A program made the position numbers and the translations under genes. Source: Bacteroidales bacterium (GTDB lineage Bacteria > Bacteroidota > Bacteroidia > Bacteroidales > ML635J-15). Taken from it: a stretch of DNA of 44,192 bases. Location: positions 1 to 44,192 of the forward strand of contig JAQVOR010000011.1 in NCBI GenBank assembly GCA_028702535.1. Direction: 5' to 3'. Below the pieces are notes generated by a model that worked only from the letters and a program-made list of their open reading frames with translations, ran no database searches and was not told where the DNA came from. Positions 34,819-43,938 of the stretch are shown here, piece after piece (positions within the stretch are counted from its first letter, which is position 1; every line of letters starts with the position of its first letter).

Positions 34819-35664
34819 TTATATATAGAACTCTTGATCCAAACCTTTCTTTTCTATATTTATAATTTTCACTAAATCTAAAACTTGTTTTTCTTTTATT
34901 TCTTCTATTTTGAAATTTAGTTTTTGTTTATTATATCTTTCTCTATTTCCGTTGTTCCTAATTACGCTTTGAATATTTTCTGGAATAAAAAAAGTAGCTT
35001 TTGTTGATAAATGCTTTTTATATTCATTTAAATAAATACCAATTCCAGCAATGTCAAAATCCCCAAAGTGTAAATAATTATTAGGAATGGATTTCATCCA
35101 CTTAATAAAGTCTTTATTTTGATTTTGAGGATACCTAGATACAAATAGAGGATCTATATTTTCAAATAAATATTTCTGCTTGTGAATTTGGCTAAAGTTT
35201 TTAGCGTTTTCCACTCCAACAATAGTAAGATTCTTAGGTATTTTAAAAGATTCATAGTCATAAATAAATAGAAAACTGCCATCAATTGGGTTAATTAATA
35301 ATTCTTGATTATTTAGTTCTGCCTCAATAATATTATAACTATTTACCAAAAATCCTTTAAATGCCCTTTCTTTTGACATTTTTGAATCGCTTGCTATTTT
35401 CACAAACTCAGCACGACTTGAATTCTCATCTTCTAAGGCTAGTATATAATTATTCAAATCATAAATTTGCAATTGATTTTCTAAATAAATGTGTAAATTA
35501 TTTTCGTTTAATAAATGTAAGGTTTTTTTATGTTTACCTTTTCTGAAAAGAATATTTTCACTTACTAAATCGTCGATTACTTTACCTTTAGCAGAACTAT
35601 CTGGAATATTTTCACCATTTATTAGTTTAACTAATGCTTTTGCGATTTTTAAAGTTAATTTCAT
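34819..35664 (-). CDS. jetD: JetD-like Toprim protein of a Wadjet/MksBEFG-type system
   Basis: The 281-aa protein begins with a small winged-helix-like region (about 1-60). A C-terminal Toprim-type (DUF2220-like) domain follows: Glu152 in IVGVENAKNF, the Asp pair D202/D204 in HFGDFDIAGIGIYLNEY, and a terminal GLDQEFYI resembling the LEQE end of JetD/MksG proteins. JetD is the topoisomerase VI-like nuclease that cuts circular DNA once the SMC complex has extruded a loop. The protein is shorter than the ~380-420 aa typical of JetD, and the usual long N-terminal extension seems reduced. The start codon directly follows the jetC stop with no gap. The identification rests on motifs plus the operon. 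Confidence 0.78.
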   Translation of the reverse strand: MKLTLKIAKALVKLINGENIPDSSAKGKVIDDLVSENILFRKGKHKKTLHLLNENNLHIYLENQLQIYDLNNYILALEDENSSRAEFVKIASDSKMSKERAFKGFLVNSYNIIEAELNNQELLINPIDGSFLFIYDYESFKIPKNLTIVGVENAKNFSQIHKQKYLFENIDPLFVSRYPQNQNKDFIKWMKSIPNNYLHFGDFDIAGIGIYLNEYKKHLSTKATFFIPENIQSVIRNNGNRERYNKQKLNFKIEEIKEKQVLDLVKIINIEKKGLDQEFYI

Positions 35665-38600
35665 TTAATTAAGTGCTTTGGTATTTACCTTTATCAATCT
35701 GTTGATTTTTGTGATATACTTTTTAGAATCTGTCTTCGATTGTTCTTTTGCCAATTTATATGTGTAGCGATAATCGGTAGCGTTCTGGCTTGTTGGGGAA
35801 CCATTAATTAGCAATATATTTCTTTCGTTAGCAAATCTCAAAATCCCTTTAACATTATTTGGATGTAATCTTCCTATTTCATCCATCATACAATGCAGTT
35901 TAAAGTCTTTAAATGTTTTTGACGCACTGTCTTTAAATACATTAAGGAGCAATATGTTTATCATTGCTTTTACCAAAATATCAGTCCCCTCACTACCAAC
36001 ATTTGAAAGTTTTTCCACCCAGCCCGAATCATTATCGTTTTCCACAATTCTGAATTCTAAATCAAATGATTCTGATAATGTAAGAGTAGAATTTTTGTAC
36101 TTTTCTAACTCTTTGACTAAATGTTTTAATAAATCTACGGCTTTTTGATTTTTCGAATTGCTATCTGAAGATGTAAAAAGATTTGTTTCACCTAAGATCA
36201 AACTATTTTCATCATTAAATTCCTTAATTTGAATCAACAATTTCACTACAGGATTTGAGCTTGTTTTAATTCGCATTTCCATTTCTTTAATGGCTTGCAC
36301 AAAGTTTTTACTCACAAAGTCATCATTTATTTTGCGTATGATTTTTTCAATTTCAGCTTCTTTAGACATGAGCTCATACGTTTCATTACCTATTTGTTGA
36401 ATAATGTGAGCAAAACGTTGATTTACTCTCATTTCAAATTGCTTAATCTTATCTTCTTCAATAAATTCCTTTAGCTCAGTTGCAAAATCTAAGAAATCGA
36501 CATCTTCATTGAGTTTAACCTTAAAGCTAAATATATTATGCTCGTTAAAGTTACCAATAAAAGCGTTTATCGATTGTTGCAATTCCTTGAAAGTTTCAAT
36601 TCCTTTATAGTACTTATCGTTTATTTCAGAAATAATCGAAATAGCAGTTTTAAATCCATTTTCTTTTCTAATCTGCTCATAAGAAACTTCTATGACGCTT
36701 GCAAATGCGTCAGATTTTTGAAATTCATTATATTTTTTTAAATCATCTTCAAACTCTTCAATTTTCGAGTTGATTATTTGCACAATTTTATTTTGTTCCT
36801 TATATTTTTCGTCTAGCTTTTCTTTTTCTATATTGTGTTCGTTGATAATTGATGATTGTTTTTTTTCTAATTTTATTTTATCGTTTTTAAATTTTGGGAT
36901 GTTATCAAATAGCTCCCTTTTATCTTTTTTATATTCAATTACAATAGTTTCTTTTTCTTGGATATATTCTTGAGCTTTCTCAATCTCTTTTATTCTGGTA
37001 TCTATCTCCTGCAATCTTTTTGTATCTGCACCTTTATCAACAAGCTCAGAGTTTCGTTTTTCTTGTAATTCTTGAGTCCTACCATTGGATTCTGTTTTCT
37101 TCTGAGTGATTGTAGTGTTTATGGATTCAATCTTTTCGGTTGTGATTTCCTTCATTTTTTTAATCTCACTATCTCTTTCATTTTCTTTTACGCTTATTTT
37201 TCGGCTGATTCCTTTTTTTACACTTATTAATCGTTCTTGAACTTTTGACCTTTCATTTGCAATTTCCTCTAATTCATTTTCAAGATTTTGCAAAACAGTC
37301 TCTTTTTCCGATTTAGCTTTTAGCAACCATTCATTTAATTCAATTTTATTTTTCTTTAATTTTTCTTCACTTTGCGTCTTGATGTAATCATTTTCAGAAA
37401 TAGTTTCTTTCAGATTACTGAGTTTTTTTCTAAACTTGATATTCAATTTTCCCAGACTATCATCCTTATCCCCATTTATTAGTACAATGCTTTTTTGGAT
37501 TTTTAAAATATCACTTTCGAGTCTTTCGATTTCTTGATTATATTCTGCAACCGTTTTAATACGATTGTCAAGAGCATTTAAGTTTATCTCGATGCCAAAC
37601 AAAGTAGATGCTTTTTCGTCAACTAGTTTAGGATTTAATTCTGTATTAAACAATACGTTTTCTTCATCAATTACTTTTCCTATTGTGTTCTCCCAATTTG
37701 GGATATGGTCATTTAACCAACCATATAGAGACAATTTACTTTGTTCAATTTTAGTTTTAATAGTATTTATTTCTGTCGAGTATCTTAGTAGATTATCTTT
37801 TTCTTTATCGTTTTTTAATTTTGCAATTTTTTCTATTTCCGTCACTTTTAATTCCCATTCTTTCCGTGCTAATATAGATTCATTTGTAGCGTTAAGACTT
37901 ACTGAATTTGATTTTGCAATTTTGTCATCTAACAGTTTTTTTTCTTCCTTACATAGTTCTATGTCATCTGTAAAAAAAGTTTTGTGTTTTAATTCAGCCT
38001 TCTTTCTTTTAACTATATTTTCTTTTTCAATAATTAGAGTAACATCATTAGAAGCTCTTTCCTTTTCTGCGTTATTATCTTCTCTAATTTGCAGTATCAA
38101 TTTTTGGTTGGTCTCATATAGAACTGCTTTCTCATCGCTAAATTTACTCTTTATTTTATTGATTTCTGCATTTCTTGAATTCTTGAATTCCTGTTGTTGA
38201 TTTTGAATTTGTAAAATTAGTGCTTCATATTTTTGACTAATTTGAGAAAATTGAGAAGTTAGCAGATTTTTTTCATCACTTAGTGTTTTTAACTCACTTG
38301 CAAGTGCATCTTTTTTATCTACATTTATAATTATTTCATTAATATTTAGATTCTCATATTCGAGTAGTTTTTTGTCCGCTTTCGTTAATTCTTTCTTAAT
38401 ATAATCAATCTCTGAAATAATATTTTGTTCTCTCTTTAGATGAAGTTGCGTCAATTTTTCTTTCTTTTGAAGTAGTTCAATTAGTTTAGTATTTTCATTA
38501 GCATAATTTGACGATAAATCAGGTTTCTCTTTTTCTATGTGGTCTATTCTACTAAATAAATTGCGTGCTAATTCTTTTTTTTCTCGATTAAGAAAATTAA

Positions 38601-39363
38601 AAATCCGATATTTATCAATTATTTTATCAGCTTGGTTTCTAACTATTATTTGCCCTTTATTGTTTTTTTTAAACCATATTTTTATATCATTTATTTGGGT
38701 TTCAAAATCTCTTAAATGATTTTTAGAATAATTTTCAACATCTATTGTGAACTCCTCTTCACTCAAGGAATTAATAATTGTATCTTTAATAAATTTCGCT
38801 TCTAAATTAGTATTTAATAGCACATTTTGGATTGTTCTCGGTATATTTTGGTATTGCTTGCTTTCGACCAAAGCATATTTTCTAAATTCAGGGTTCAAGC
38901 CTTTATTATCACCATAGATTATTTTTCTGTATTCTTCATAATTCGAAATAATTCTGGTGTAATAAATGTCTTTTCCAAGAGCATTTCTAGTCTTTTCCCA
39001 ATTTTCAAAAGCTCGACCATTTTCATCAATAAAAAATTCTTTTTTGTACGCAGAATTAAAAAATCTATAAGCAACTTTGCCATTTACTTTATAGGCTAGT
39101 ACACAAAATGGAATATTGTCTTTTACCGCTTCATAAATGATATATGAGTTCTGATATTCAAAATAATAATTATCAAAACTTTTTTTCTCTCTCGAAATTC
39201 CGAGCTTAATTTTATTGGCATTATAAAAAAACAAAATAGCTCTAAGTAATGTACTTTTACCTACACCTTGTGTACCTATTAAATGGACGTTACCGTCTAA
39301 GCCAATTTCTGCATATTTTACAGAGGCACTATTGATAAAAATAATTTTATTCAGGTATCTCAT
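35665..39363 (-). CDS. jetC: JetC-like SMC/MukB-type ATPase
   Basis: The 1232-aa protein has the SMC layout. An N-terminal ATPase half carries Walker A GTQGVGKST (30-38). Two long coiled-coil arms (about 240-520 and 610-900) flank a central hinge-like module (about 535-600; SLYGWLNDHIPNWENTIGKV). A C-terminal half has the signature-like SNVGSEGTDILVKAMI, Walker B LHCMMDEIGRLHP and a switch region LLINGSPTS. Such ATPases (JetC/MksB/MukB) extrude DNA loops; in Wadjet they recognise plasmid-sized circles. It looks closest to the DUF3584-like group rather than the COG4913 type, from memory. Its start overlaps jetB by 17 nt. There are no breaks in the frame. Confidence 0.85.
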   Translation of the reverse strand: MRYLNKIIFINSASVKYAEIGLDGNVHLIGTQGVGKSTLLRAILFFYNANKIKLGISREKKSFDNYYFEYQNSYIIYEAVKDNIPFCVLAYKVNGKVAYRFFNSAYKKEFFIDENGRAFENWEKTRNALGKDIYYTRIISNYEEYRKIIYGDNKGLNPEFRKYALVESKQYQNIPRTIQNVLLNTNLEAKFIKDTIINSLSEEEFTIDVENYSKNHLRDFETQINDIKIWFKKNNKGQIIVRNQADKIIDKYRIFNFLNREKKELARNLFSRIDHIEKEKPDLSSNYANENTKLIELLQKKEKLTQLHLKREQNIISEIDYIKKELTKADKKLLEYENLNINEIIINVDKKDALASELKTLSDEKNLLTSQFSQISQKYEALILQIQNQQQEFKNSRNAEINKIKSKFSDEKAVLYETNQKLILQIREDNNAEKERASNDVTLIIEKENIVKRKKAELKHKTFFTDDIELCKEEKKLLDDKIAKSNSVSLNATNESILARKEWELKVTEIEKIAKLKNDKEKDNLLRYSTEINTIKTKIEQSKLSLYGWLNDHIPNWENTIGKVIDEENVLFNTELNPKLVDEKASTLFGIEINLNALDNRIKTVAEYNQEIERLESDILKIQKSIVLINGDKDDSLGKLNIKFRKKLSNLKETISENDYIKTQSEEKLKKNKIELNEWLLKAKSEKETVLQNLENELEEIANERSKVQERLISVKKGISRKISVKENERDSEIKKMKEITTEKIESINTTITQKKTESNGRTQELQEKRNSELVDKGADTKRLQEIDTRIKEIEKAQEYIQEKETIVIEYKKDKRELFDNIPKFKNDKIKLEKKQSSIINEHNIEKEKLDEKYKEQNKIVQIINSKIEEFEDDLKKYNEFQKSDAFASVIEVSYEQIRKENGFKTAISIISEINDKYYKGIETFKELQQSINAFIGNFNEHNIFSFKVKLNEDVDFLDFATELKEFIEEDKIKQFEMRVNQRFAHIIQQIGNETYELMSKEAEIEKIIRKINDDFVSKNFVQAIKEMEMRIKTSSNPVVKLLIQIKEFNDENSLILGETNLFTSSDSNSKNQKAVDLLKHLVKELEKYKNSTLTLSESFDLEFRIVENDNDSGWVEKLSNVGSEGTDILVKAMINILLLNVFKDSASKTFKDFKLHCMMDEIGRLHPNNVKGILRFANERNILLINGSPTSQNATDYRYTYKLAKEQSKTDSKKYITKINRLIKVNTKALN

Positions 39364-39919
39364 TTTCTATGTCTTCAGGAATGTTAATAATAGTTACAAG
39401 GTCTTTCAAATAATTAAAGGAAGTTAGAACTTTATAGGTTTCCGAAATTTCATTTTCTAAAGAAATGAAGTTGTCCTTTTCTAGCTTTTCAATAATTTTT
39501 TTAATTCTATCTAAATAGTTTAACTTATCGGCACTAATTTTTTTGATATTATCCAACTTTGCCTTTAAATCAGCATTATTCTTCAATTGATTATGAATTT
39601 CGGAAGGAGTAAATCTAAAACCAACATCAAAAGACGAATCAAATGTTTTAAAAAAATCTAAAATATCTATCCAACTAAAAGCTTTTTCGAGTTTTCTATC
39701 CAAATCGACATTTTTTTCTTGACGGCTAAAATAAAAATATTCATTTCCTTGTTCCAAAATGTAATTAATCTGATAAAAATATTCATATAAATCTTCAAAA
39801 GTACTTTCATCTTCTAAAATTTTATAAAGAGTTTGCATTTGCTCATTGGGACTATTAGAACAAATAAATTGCCCCTTACGAAGGATTTCAAATATATCGG
39901 AGGTGTATTTTGTTTTCAT
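39347..39919 (-). CDS. jetB: JetB-like accessory subunit (MksE/kite-like)
   Basis: The 190-aa, mostly helical acidic protein sits between the kleisin-like and SMC genes, the position of JetB/MksE (DUF4194-like) kite subunits, which are typically 190-230 aa. A predicted winged-helix region is around 20-70 (EQMQTLYKILEDE), and FSWIDILDFFKTFDSSFDVGFRFTPSEI lies in the middle. I recognise no diagnostic motif, so the call depends on size and gene order. It starts 4 nt after jetA and ends 17 nt inside jetC. Confidence 0.65.
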   Translation of the reverse strand: MKTKYTSDIFEILRKGQFICSNSPNEQMQTLYKILEDESTFEDLYEYFYQINYILEQGNEYFYFSRQEKNVDLDRKLEKAFSWIDILDFFKTFDSSFDVGFRFTPSEIHNQLKNNADLKAKLDNIKKISADKLNYLDRIKKIIEKLEKDNFISLENEISETYKVLTSFNYLKDLVTIINIPEDIENEIPE

Positions 39920-39923
39920 AATT

Positions 39924-41120
39924 TTATTTAGGATAAACTAATGTGTATTCAATATCGTTTATTTGTTGAAAGTCATCTTCTACCAACAATTCTTGCTCAT
40001 ATTGCGAAACCATTTGACAATATATAGTTACACGTTCGTTAAAATCTACTTCTTTTAAGAAATTATAATTAATAATAAAGTTAAATAAGTTATCACTAGT
40101 CGCTATAAAATGATTCTTCACTTCTTCTAAATTTATCATCACTTCTTCTTCAACACTATTTTCTATATATTCATCCGAAATGTTATCAGCAATTAATCGT
40201 TTAAATATTTTTCTACCTCTATGGTTTTTTGCAACTCTTTTAATTGCATCAAATGCGTTTTCATTTTCTCTAAGATAATCTACTGATAAATTTAATGGTT
40301 CACTTATCCGTGGTTCAAAAATCACTAGATTTTTATTTGCGAGTACTAATTTGATGTTTGTTTCGGCCTCAATCGTAAAATGATCTTTTAAATATTTTAA
40401 TTTTCTCAGTTTTTCGATAAATTTTCCTTGATGTTTTATTTGATTGAGATAATCAATTATCTGTTTTTCTATTTCTATCAGATTATGAGAACACTCCCCA
40501 AGTTGTAGTTTTAAGTCAATTATTATTCGGTGTAATTCCTCATCCAAAGCATTCTTAAAAAAGGTTAGCTCTTCTTCATTAATTAGCGATAGAGTGTGCT
40601 TGATTAAATTAGTAATAATTATTCTTTTCTCATCAAGGTTTTCTAGTTTTAGCTGTTTATTCTTATAGTTAGCTTCATTTTTAAAAGTATTCTCAATATT
40701 TCGTCTTAAATCTACCACACTTCTAAGTGTAATGATTCCCATTTTTCTGAGAGTTTTTTTTATGAATTTTAAGTAGCTATATTTTCGATTTTCATTGTTT
40801 TCATTTAGAAAATAGTCTATGTTTTCTTTAATGTTTTTGATATTTTCATTAATATAGGATAGATTAACTTCCTCATTTACATCTAGAACCTGCTCAAAAA
40901 ACTCAACAAATTGGTCGTCAATTTCTAAAAAACCTCCATTCTCTCTAATTACAGATCTCTGTATCAGAAAGTTTATTCGGTCTTCATCATTGTCAACTAA
41001 TTCTAAGGCGTAGCTATACTTGTAATTAAGAGATTTTCTTTTGCTAAACATTTCCGAAATAAGCTTTTCTTCTCTCTTCAGAGCAGATACTAATTCCTTA
41101 ATGTCATTAAAAGCAATCAT
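39924..41120 (-). CDS. jetA: JetA-like kleisin subunit
   Basis: The 398-aa protein is helical and acidic. It begins with a winged-helix-like domain (about 1-75; YALELVDNDEDRINFLIQRS, ENGGFLEIDDQFVEFFEQ) and has a coiled-coil middle (about 145-240). The C-terminal part (about 255-398) includes IFEPRISEPLNLSVDYLREN. This is the expected form of a JetA/MksF kleisin that bridges the SMC heads. It is the first gene of the four-gene operon. It does not resemble the DUF3375 type of classical type I JetA as I remember it. Function is inferred from architecture, order and size. No clear promoter was found upstream. Confidence 0.65.
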   Translation of the reverse strand: MIAFNDIKELVSALKREEKLISEMFSKRKSLNYKYSYALELVDNDEDRINFLIQRSVIRENGGFLEIDDQFVEFFEQVLDVNEEVNLSYINENIKNIKENIDYFLNENNENRKYSYLKFIKKTLRKMGIITLRSVVDLRRNIENTFKNEANYKNKQLKLENLDEKRIIITNLIKHTLSLINEEELTFFKNALDEELHRIIIDLKLQLGECSHNLIEIEKQIIDYLNQIKHQGKFIEKLRKLKYLKDHFTIEAETNIKLVLANKNLVIFEPRISEPLNLSVDYLRENENAFDAIKRVAKNHRGRKIFKRLIADNISDEYIENSVEEEVMINLEEVKNHFIATSDNLFNFIINYNFLKEVDFNERVTIYCQMVSQYEQELLVEDDFQQINDIEYTLVYPK

Positions 41121-41492
41121 TTTATTCTGGTTTGTAAGTTGGCTAAAATAACTCTTTTTTTTTAGTTTTGACTTTTGACTTGAAAAATAAATTCACGATT
41201 AGTAGGTTTAGCTTTTTTTAGTCCCAATGATACCAATTAAATTTCCTTATTATTCCAAACATTTCAAAATAAGCTTAAACTTTCATCAGATTTCAGAACT
41301 GCTGACCGACCCTTGATTATCAGCTGCTTTCGCCTTTCTTGTTGTATTCAATTATTACCCTGTTTTTGCAGAAAAAAGCTTCTACTGTACAAATGACTTT
41401 GCCAATTTTTTCAGAGGTCTTACAATAATAACCTGAGTTCGATATGGTTTTTGTCTGTTTAGTTATTTACTGACGTTTACATTGCCTCCAAT

Positions 41493-41774
41493 TTATTGGC
41501 AGAAGTAGGATTTGATTTTTTTATCTATTGATTTTACATCATTACGAGTAAGAACACCTCCTGCTTCTGCTTTAATTCTAAACCCTCCGCCAAAAGCTTT
41601 AGAAAAAGCGTGTCTATAGCTTGAGTTGCCAAAAGTAATACTTGCCTTTAAAAAAGTATCTGTTTGACCACCTATGAAAGCTAATCTAGCTGATTCATTG
41701 AATTGATAAATAAAATCTTTTCTTTCAGACCTTTCTTTAAACCAAGTTAATAATGCTAACCATACATTGCATTT
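41493..41774 (-). pseudogene. Start-less ORF remnant, conserved-looking protein fragment
   Basis: The minus strand is open for 93 codons between stops, reading VWLALLTWFKERSERKDFIY, then FNESARLAF, ITFGNSSYRHAFSKAFGGGF and a final KSYFCQ. The composition and periodicity are protein-like, but no ATG, GTG or TTG exists in the frame. It is probably the 3' part of a truncated gene. The family is unknown to me. It lies upstream of jetA, in the accessory region, on the same strand. Confidence 0.5.
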
Positions 41775-41830
41775 TTATCTATTTACTTCAAAGTCTATAT
41801 TATAACAAACTAAAATTTATAATTATTTAA

Positions 41831-42157
41831 TCACTTATTTCTAAATGCTCTAATAATTATGATAGGAATTGCAATTAAAAAAGCTATACAAATAGTCCCC
41901 CAAACATCTGCGTTGAAAAGATCTTTCTAACCCCAATCATCAACAGCTGATATATAAATGGCAAACCAAGCAAGAAGAATTGTTATAATATATACTAAAT
42001 ACTGCATATGTTTTATTAGTCTAAGTACCTTCTCATGTCTAGATTCATCCATATCTTTAGCTTCAACTCTATCTTACAATGAGCTTAAACCTAGAAAAGA
42101 TACACCAAAGAATACAACAACAATACCTAAATTAAAAACGACAGTAATACCCTCCAT
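41831..42157 (-). pseudogene. Small membrane protein gene with two in-frame stops
   Basis: From the ATG at 42157 one frame encodes 109 codons up to a TGA, interrupted by TAA at codon 28 (42076-42074) and TAG at codon 77 (41929-41927). The three segments together read as one small inner-membrane protein: a helix VVFNLGIVVVFFGVSFLGL, a charged loop DRVEAKDMDESRHEKVLRLI, a second helix VYIITILLAWFAIYI, and a third helix IAFLIAIPIIIIRAF with a short basic tail. No frameshift is needed, which suggests recent inactivation by point mutations, or suppression. The plus-strand 71-aa ORF at 41958 is its shadow. Confidence 0.65.
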
Positions 42158-42283
42158 AACAATTATAATTTAAATTTGATATAACCAAACACGTATAAAA
42201 TTACAAATAATTTTTAGAACTCCAAAAGTTTACAAATACTTTTACTATCACTTTAACATTTTTATACGTCAAAGGAATCTGCA

Positions 42284-43132
42284 TCATTCGATAAACAAAT
42301 CTCTATTAAATTCAATAGGCTCACTATTTTCATATAATTGTAACTCGTAAGGATCAAAAGTAAAGTATGTAATAGTTACAATTCTGTCAGTATAAGATTC
42401 ATAAAGCTTAAAGTCATATGTTTCTGAGTAACTCCAAGGATTATCTTCTTCATTAGGCCCACCAACTAAAGCATAGCCAAATGTAATCCCCCCATTTGCA
42501 ACAACGGCTTCATAAAGACCATCAGTTAATTCATTAAAGCGAGGTGATGTTGTTACTATTTTTTCGACTATATCAAGCGTAATCTTTTTTGCTTTTATTT
42601 CCTGCAGAGTTTTATCAGTTTGGGAATCACTCTCAAGCACAATTTTCCATTGATCAGACACTCTTTGAAACACCAATATGCCTTGAACATCGTATGTATT
42701 TCGATTATAATTTGTTCTTTTAGGAAATAAGAGTTTGTAGTGTTTGTTATCTATTCTTTCTATTTCTATTTCTCCAGTAATACTTTGATTAAAGTCAGTA
42801 TATTTCTCGAAAAATTGCTTCTTATTTTTTAAAACCTGTTCTTTTGAATAAAATGAACCATATGTTGAAACTTCTTCTCCATACATTTCTATCAAACCAT
42901 CAAGGTCCTGCTTTACTAATAGTTCATTCCAATCTTCAGTTAACTCAATTAATACAAGGGTATCATTGCTTTCTTCTAATTGTTTTTCCTCTGTATCTTC
43001 AATTATAGGCTTATCATCTTTAACATCTGCTTCTTTTTCATTATTTGTAATACATGCTACGAAAAACACTGATAAGCATAAACTTAGTATTAAGTTTAAC
43101 TTTACTTTGAATTTTAAATCTAATCTCTTCAT
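42284..43132 (-). CDS. Lipoprotein with NTF2/SnoaL-like domain
   Basis: The 282-aa protein has a lipoprotein signal peptide ending VFFVAC (Cys27), then an acidic linker. A domain of about 110 residues (about 62-170; LTEDWNELLVKQDLDGLIEMY, then KNKKQFFEKYTDF and VSDQWKIVLESD) resembles NTF2-like/DUF4440 folds found in stress or ligand-binding proteins. The last ~100 residues are of unknown fold, with SYTDRIVTITYFTFDPYEL. It is anchored in the outer or inner membrane and probably binds a small ligand or partner. It is on the same strand as the flanking genes but separated by AT-rich gaps, so it is probably monocistronic. Confidence 0.72.
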   Translation of the reverse strand: MKRLDLKFKVKLNLILSLCLSVFFVACITNNEKEADVKDDKPIIEDTEEKQLEESNDTLVLIELTEDWNELLVKQDLDGLIEMYGEEVSTYGSFYSKEQVLKNKKQFFEKYTDFNQSITGEIEIERIDNKHYKLLFPKRTNYNRNTYDVQGILVFQRVSDQWKIVLESDSQTDKTLQEIKAKKITLDIVEKIVTTSPRFNELTDGLYEAVVANGGITFGYALVGGPNEEDNPWSYSETYDFKLYESYTDRIVTITYFTFDPYELQLYENSEPIEFNRDLFIE

Positions 43133-43183
43133 GCTTTTGGTTTTAAATTATAAAATAAGCAAAATATTTCGACTATTCCAAAT

Positions 43184-43870
43184 CTACATCCCAAGGATAG
43201 AACTATCTTTAATCATCAATTGTGATTTTTCTAAGACCATATCTACTGTTTTTCCAACAAGTTTATTTTTCAGAGTACTTATAAATTTATTTGTAATACT
43301 TCTTCTATTATTAATCGATAAAGCTAATTCACGTACATCTATTGTGCCCCAACCAATATCATCAATTCTTCGGAAATGTATATTTAATTCCCTTACGTAT
43401 TCTGGATAGCCCATTCTAAATGTGCCATTACTTCCAGCTGTAGAACCAATGGGGTCAGACATGCCGTTTTTAATTCCAGAAACTGTTCGTGTTAATGAAT
43501 CAACATAGTATTCGACATCTACTATTCTTGCCTCAAATTCTAAGTCTTTTGTTCTTTCATCAAATATTTGACTTGTTAATTTAACATCCTTTACGTTTAA
43601 GCCTTTAGTATTTTCAGTAGGAGTGAATTCAACAACATAACATGTTCTTTCGATCCAATCTGTGAAATAATAATCAGGAATATTATCTAAAAATTTCCTC
43701 CGTTCTATTATATCAGAGATATGAAAAAAACGCTTTTCTTGGTTTTCATCCATAATAAAACCAAAGCCCTTGTCTTCAATGTAATCAATAATTATACCTT
43801 TCATCTGTTTGCTTATTTTGCTGCTGCTATGTGGATTAGACCAACTTCTTAATGTAGTTTTTGAATCCAT
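43184..43870 (-). CDS. Cold-shock-domain protein with uncharacterised C-terminal domain
   Basis: I choose the ATG at 43870 (MDSKTTLRSW, 228 aa). The track start (TTG at 43921) would place the N-terminus over a promoter-like TAGTTTTG. Residues about 22-80 form a cold-shock-like nucleic-acid-binding domain: KGIIIDYIEDKGFGFI with RFFHISDI, equivalent to the RNP1 and RNP2 motifs. The ~150-residue remainder (from about EARIVDVEYYVDS) is unfamiliar; it contains a Gly/Ser-rich segment (GSTAGSNGTFRMGYPEY). It could act in RNA or single-stranded DNA binding. Its length far exceeds classic CspA (about 70 aa). Confidence 0.75.
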   Translation of the reverse strand: MDSKTTLRSWSNPHSSSKISKQMKGIIIDYIEDKGFGFIMDENQEKRFFHISDIIERRKFLDNIPDYYFTDWIERTCYVVEFTPTENTKGLNVKDVKLTSQIFDERTKDLEFEARIVDVEYYVDSLTRTVSGIKNGMSDPIGSTAGSNGTFRMGYPEYVRELNIHFRRIDDIGWGTIDVRELALSINNRRSITNKFISTLKNKLVGKTVDMVLEKSQLMIKDSSILGM

Positions 43871-43896
43871 AATAATAATTTTATTAGTTATTACCC

Positions 43897-43904
43897 CAAA
43901 ACTA
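43897..43904 (-). promoter_or_regulatory. Predicted -7 element for the cold-shock-domain gene
   Basis: The minus strand reads TAGTTTTG, a perfect TAnnTTTG, 26 nt upstream of the ATG at 43870. It supports the shorter start. The -33 element is not clear. Confidence 0.4.
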
Positions 43905-43938
43905 CTTACACTGAACGCCAAAGCGTGTCGTTATCGAT

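Noticed and set aside
41958-42173. Plus-strand 71-aa ORF
   Set aside because: It is antisense to the minus-strand membrane-protein pseudogene, which has coherent hydrophobic helices.
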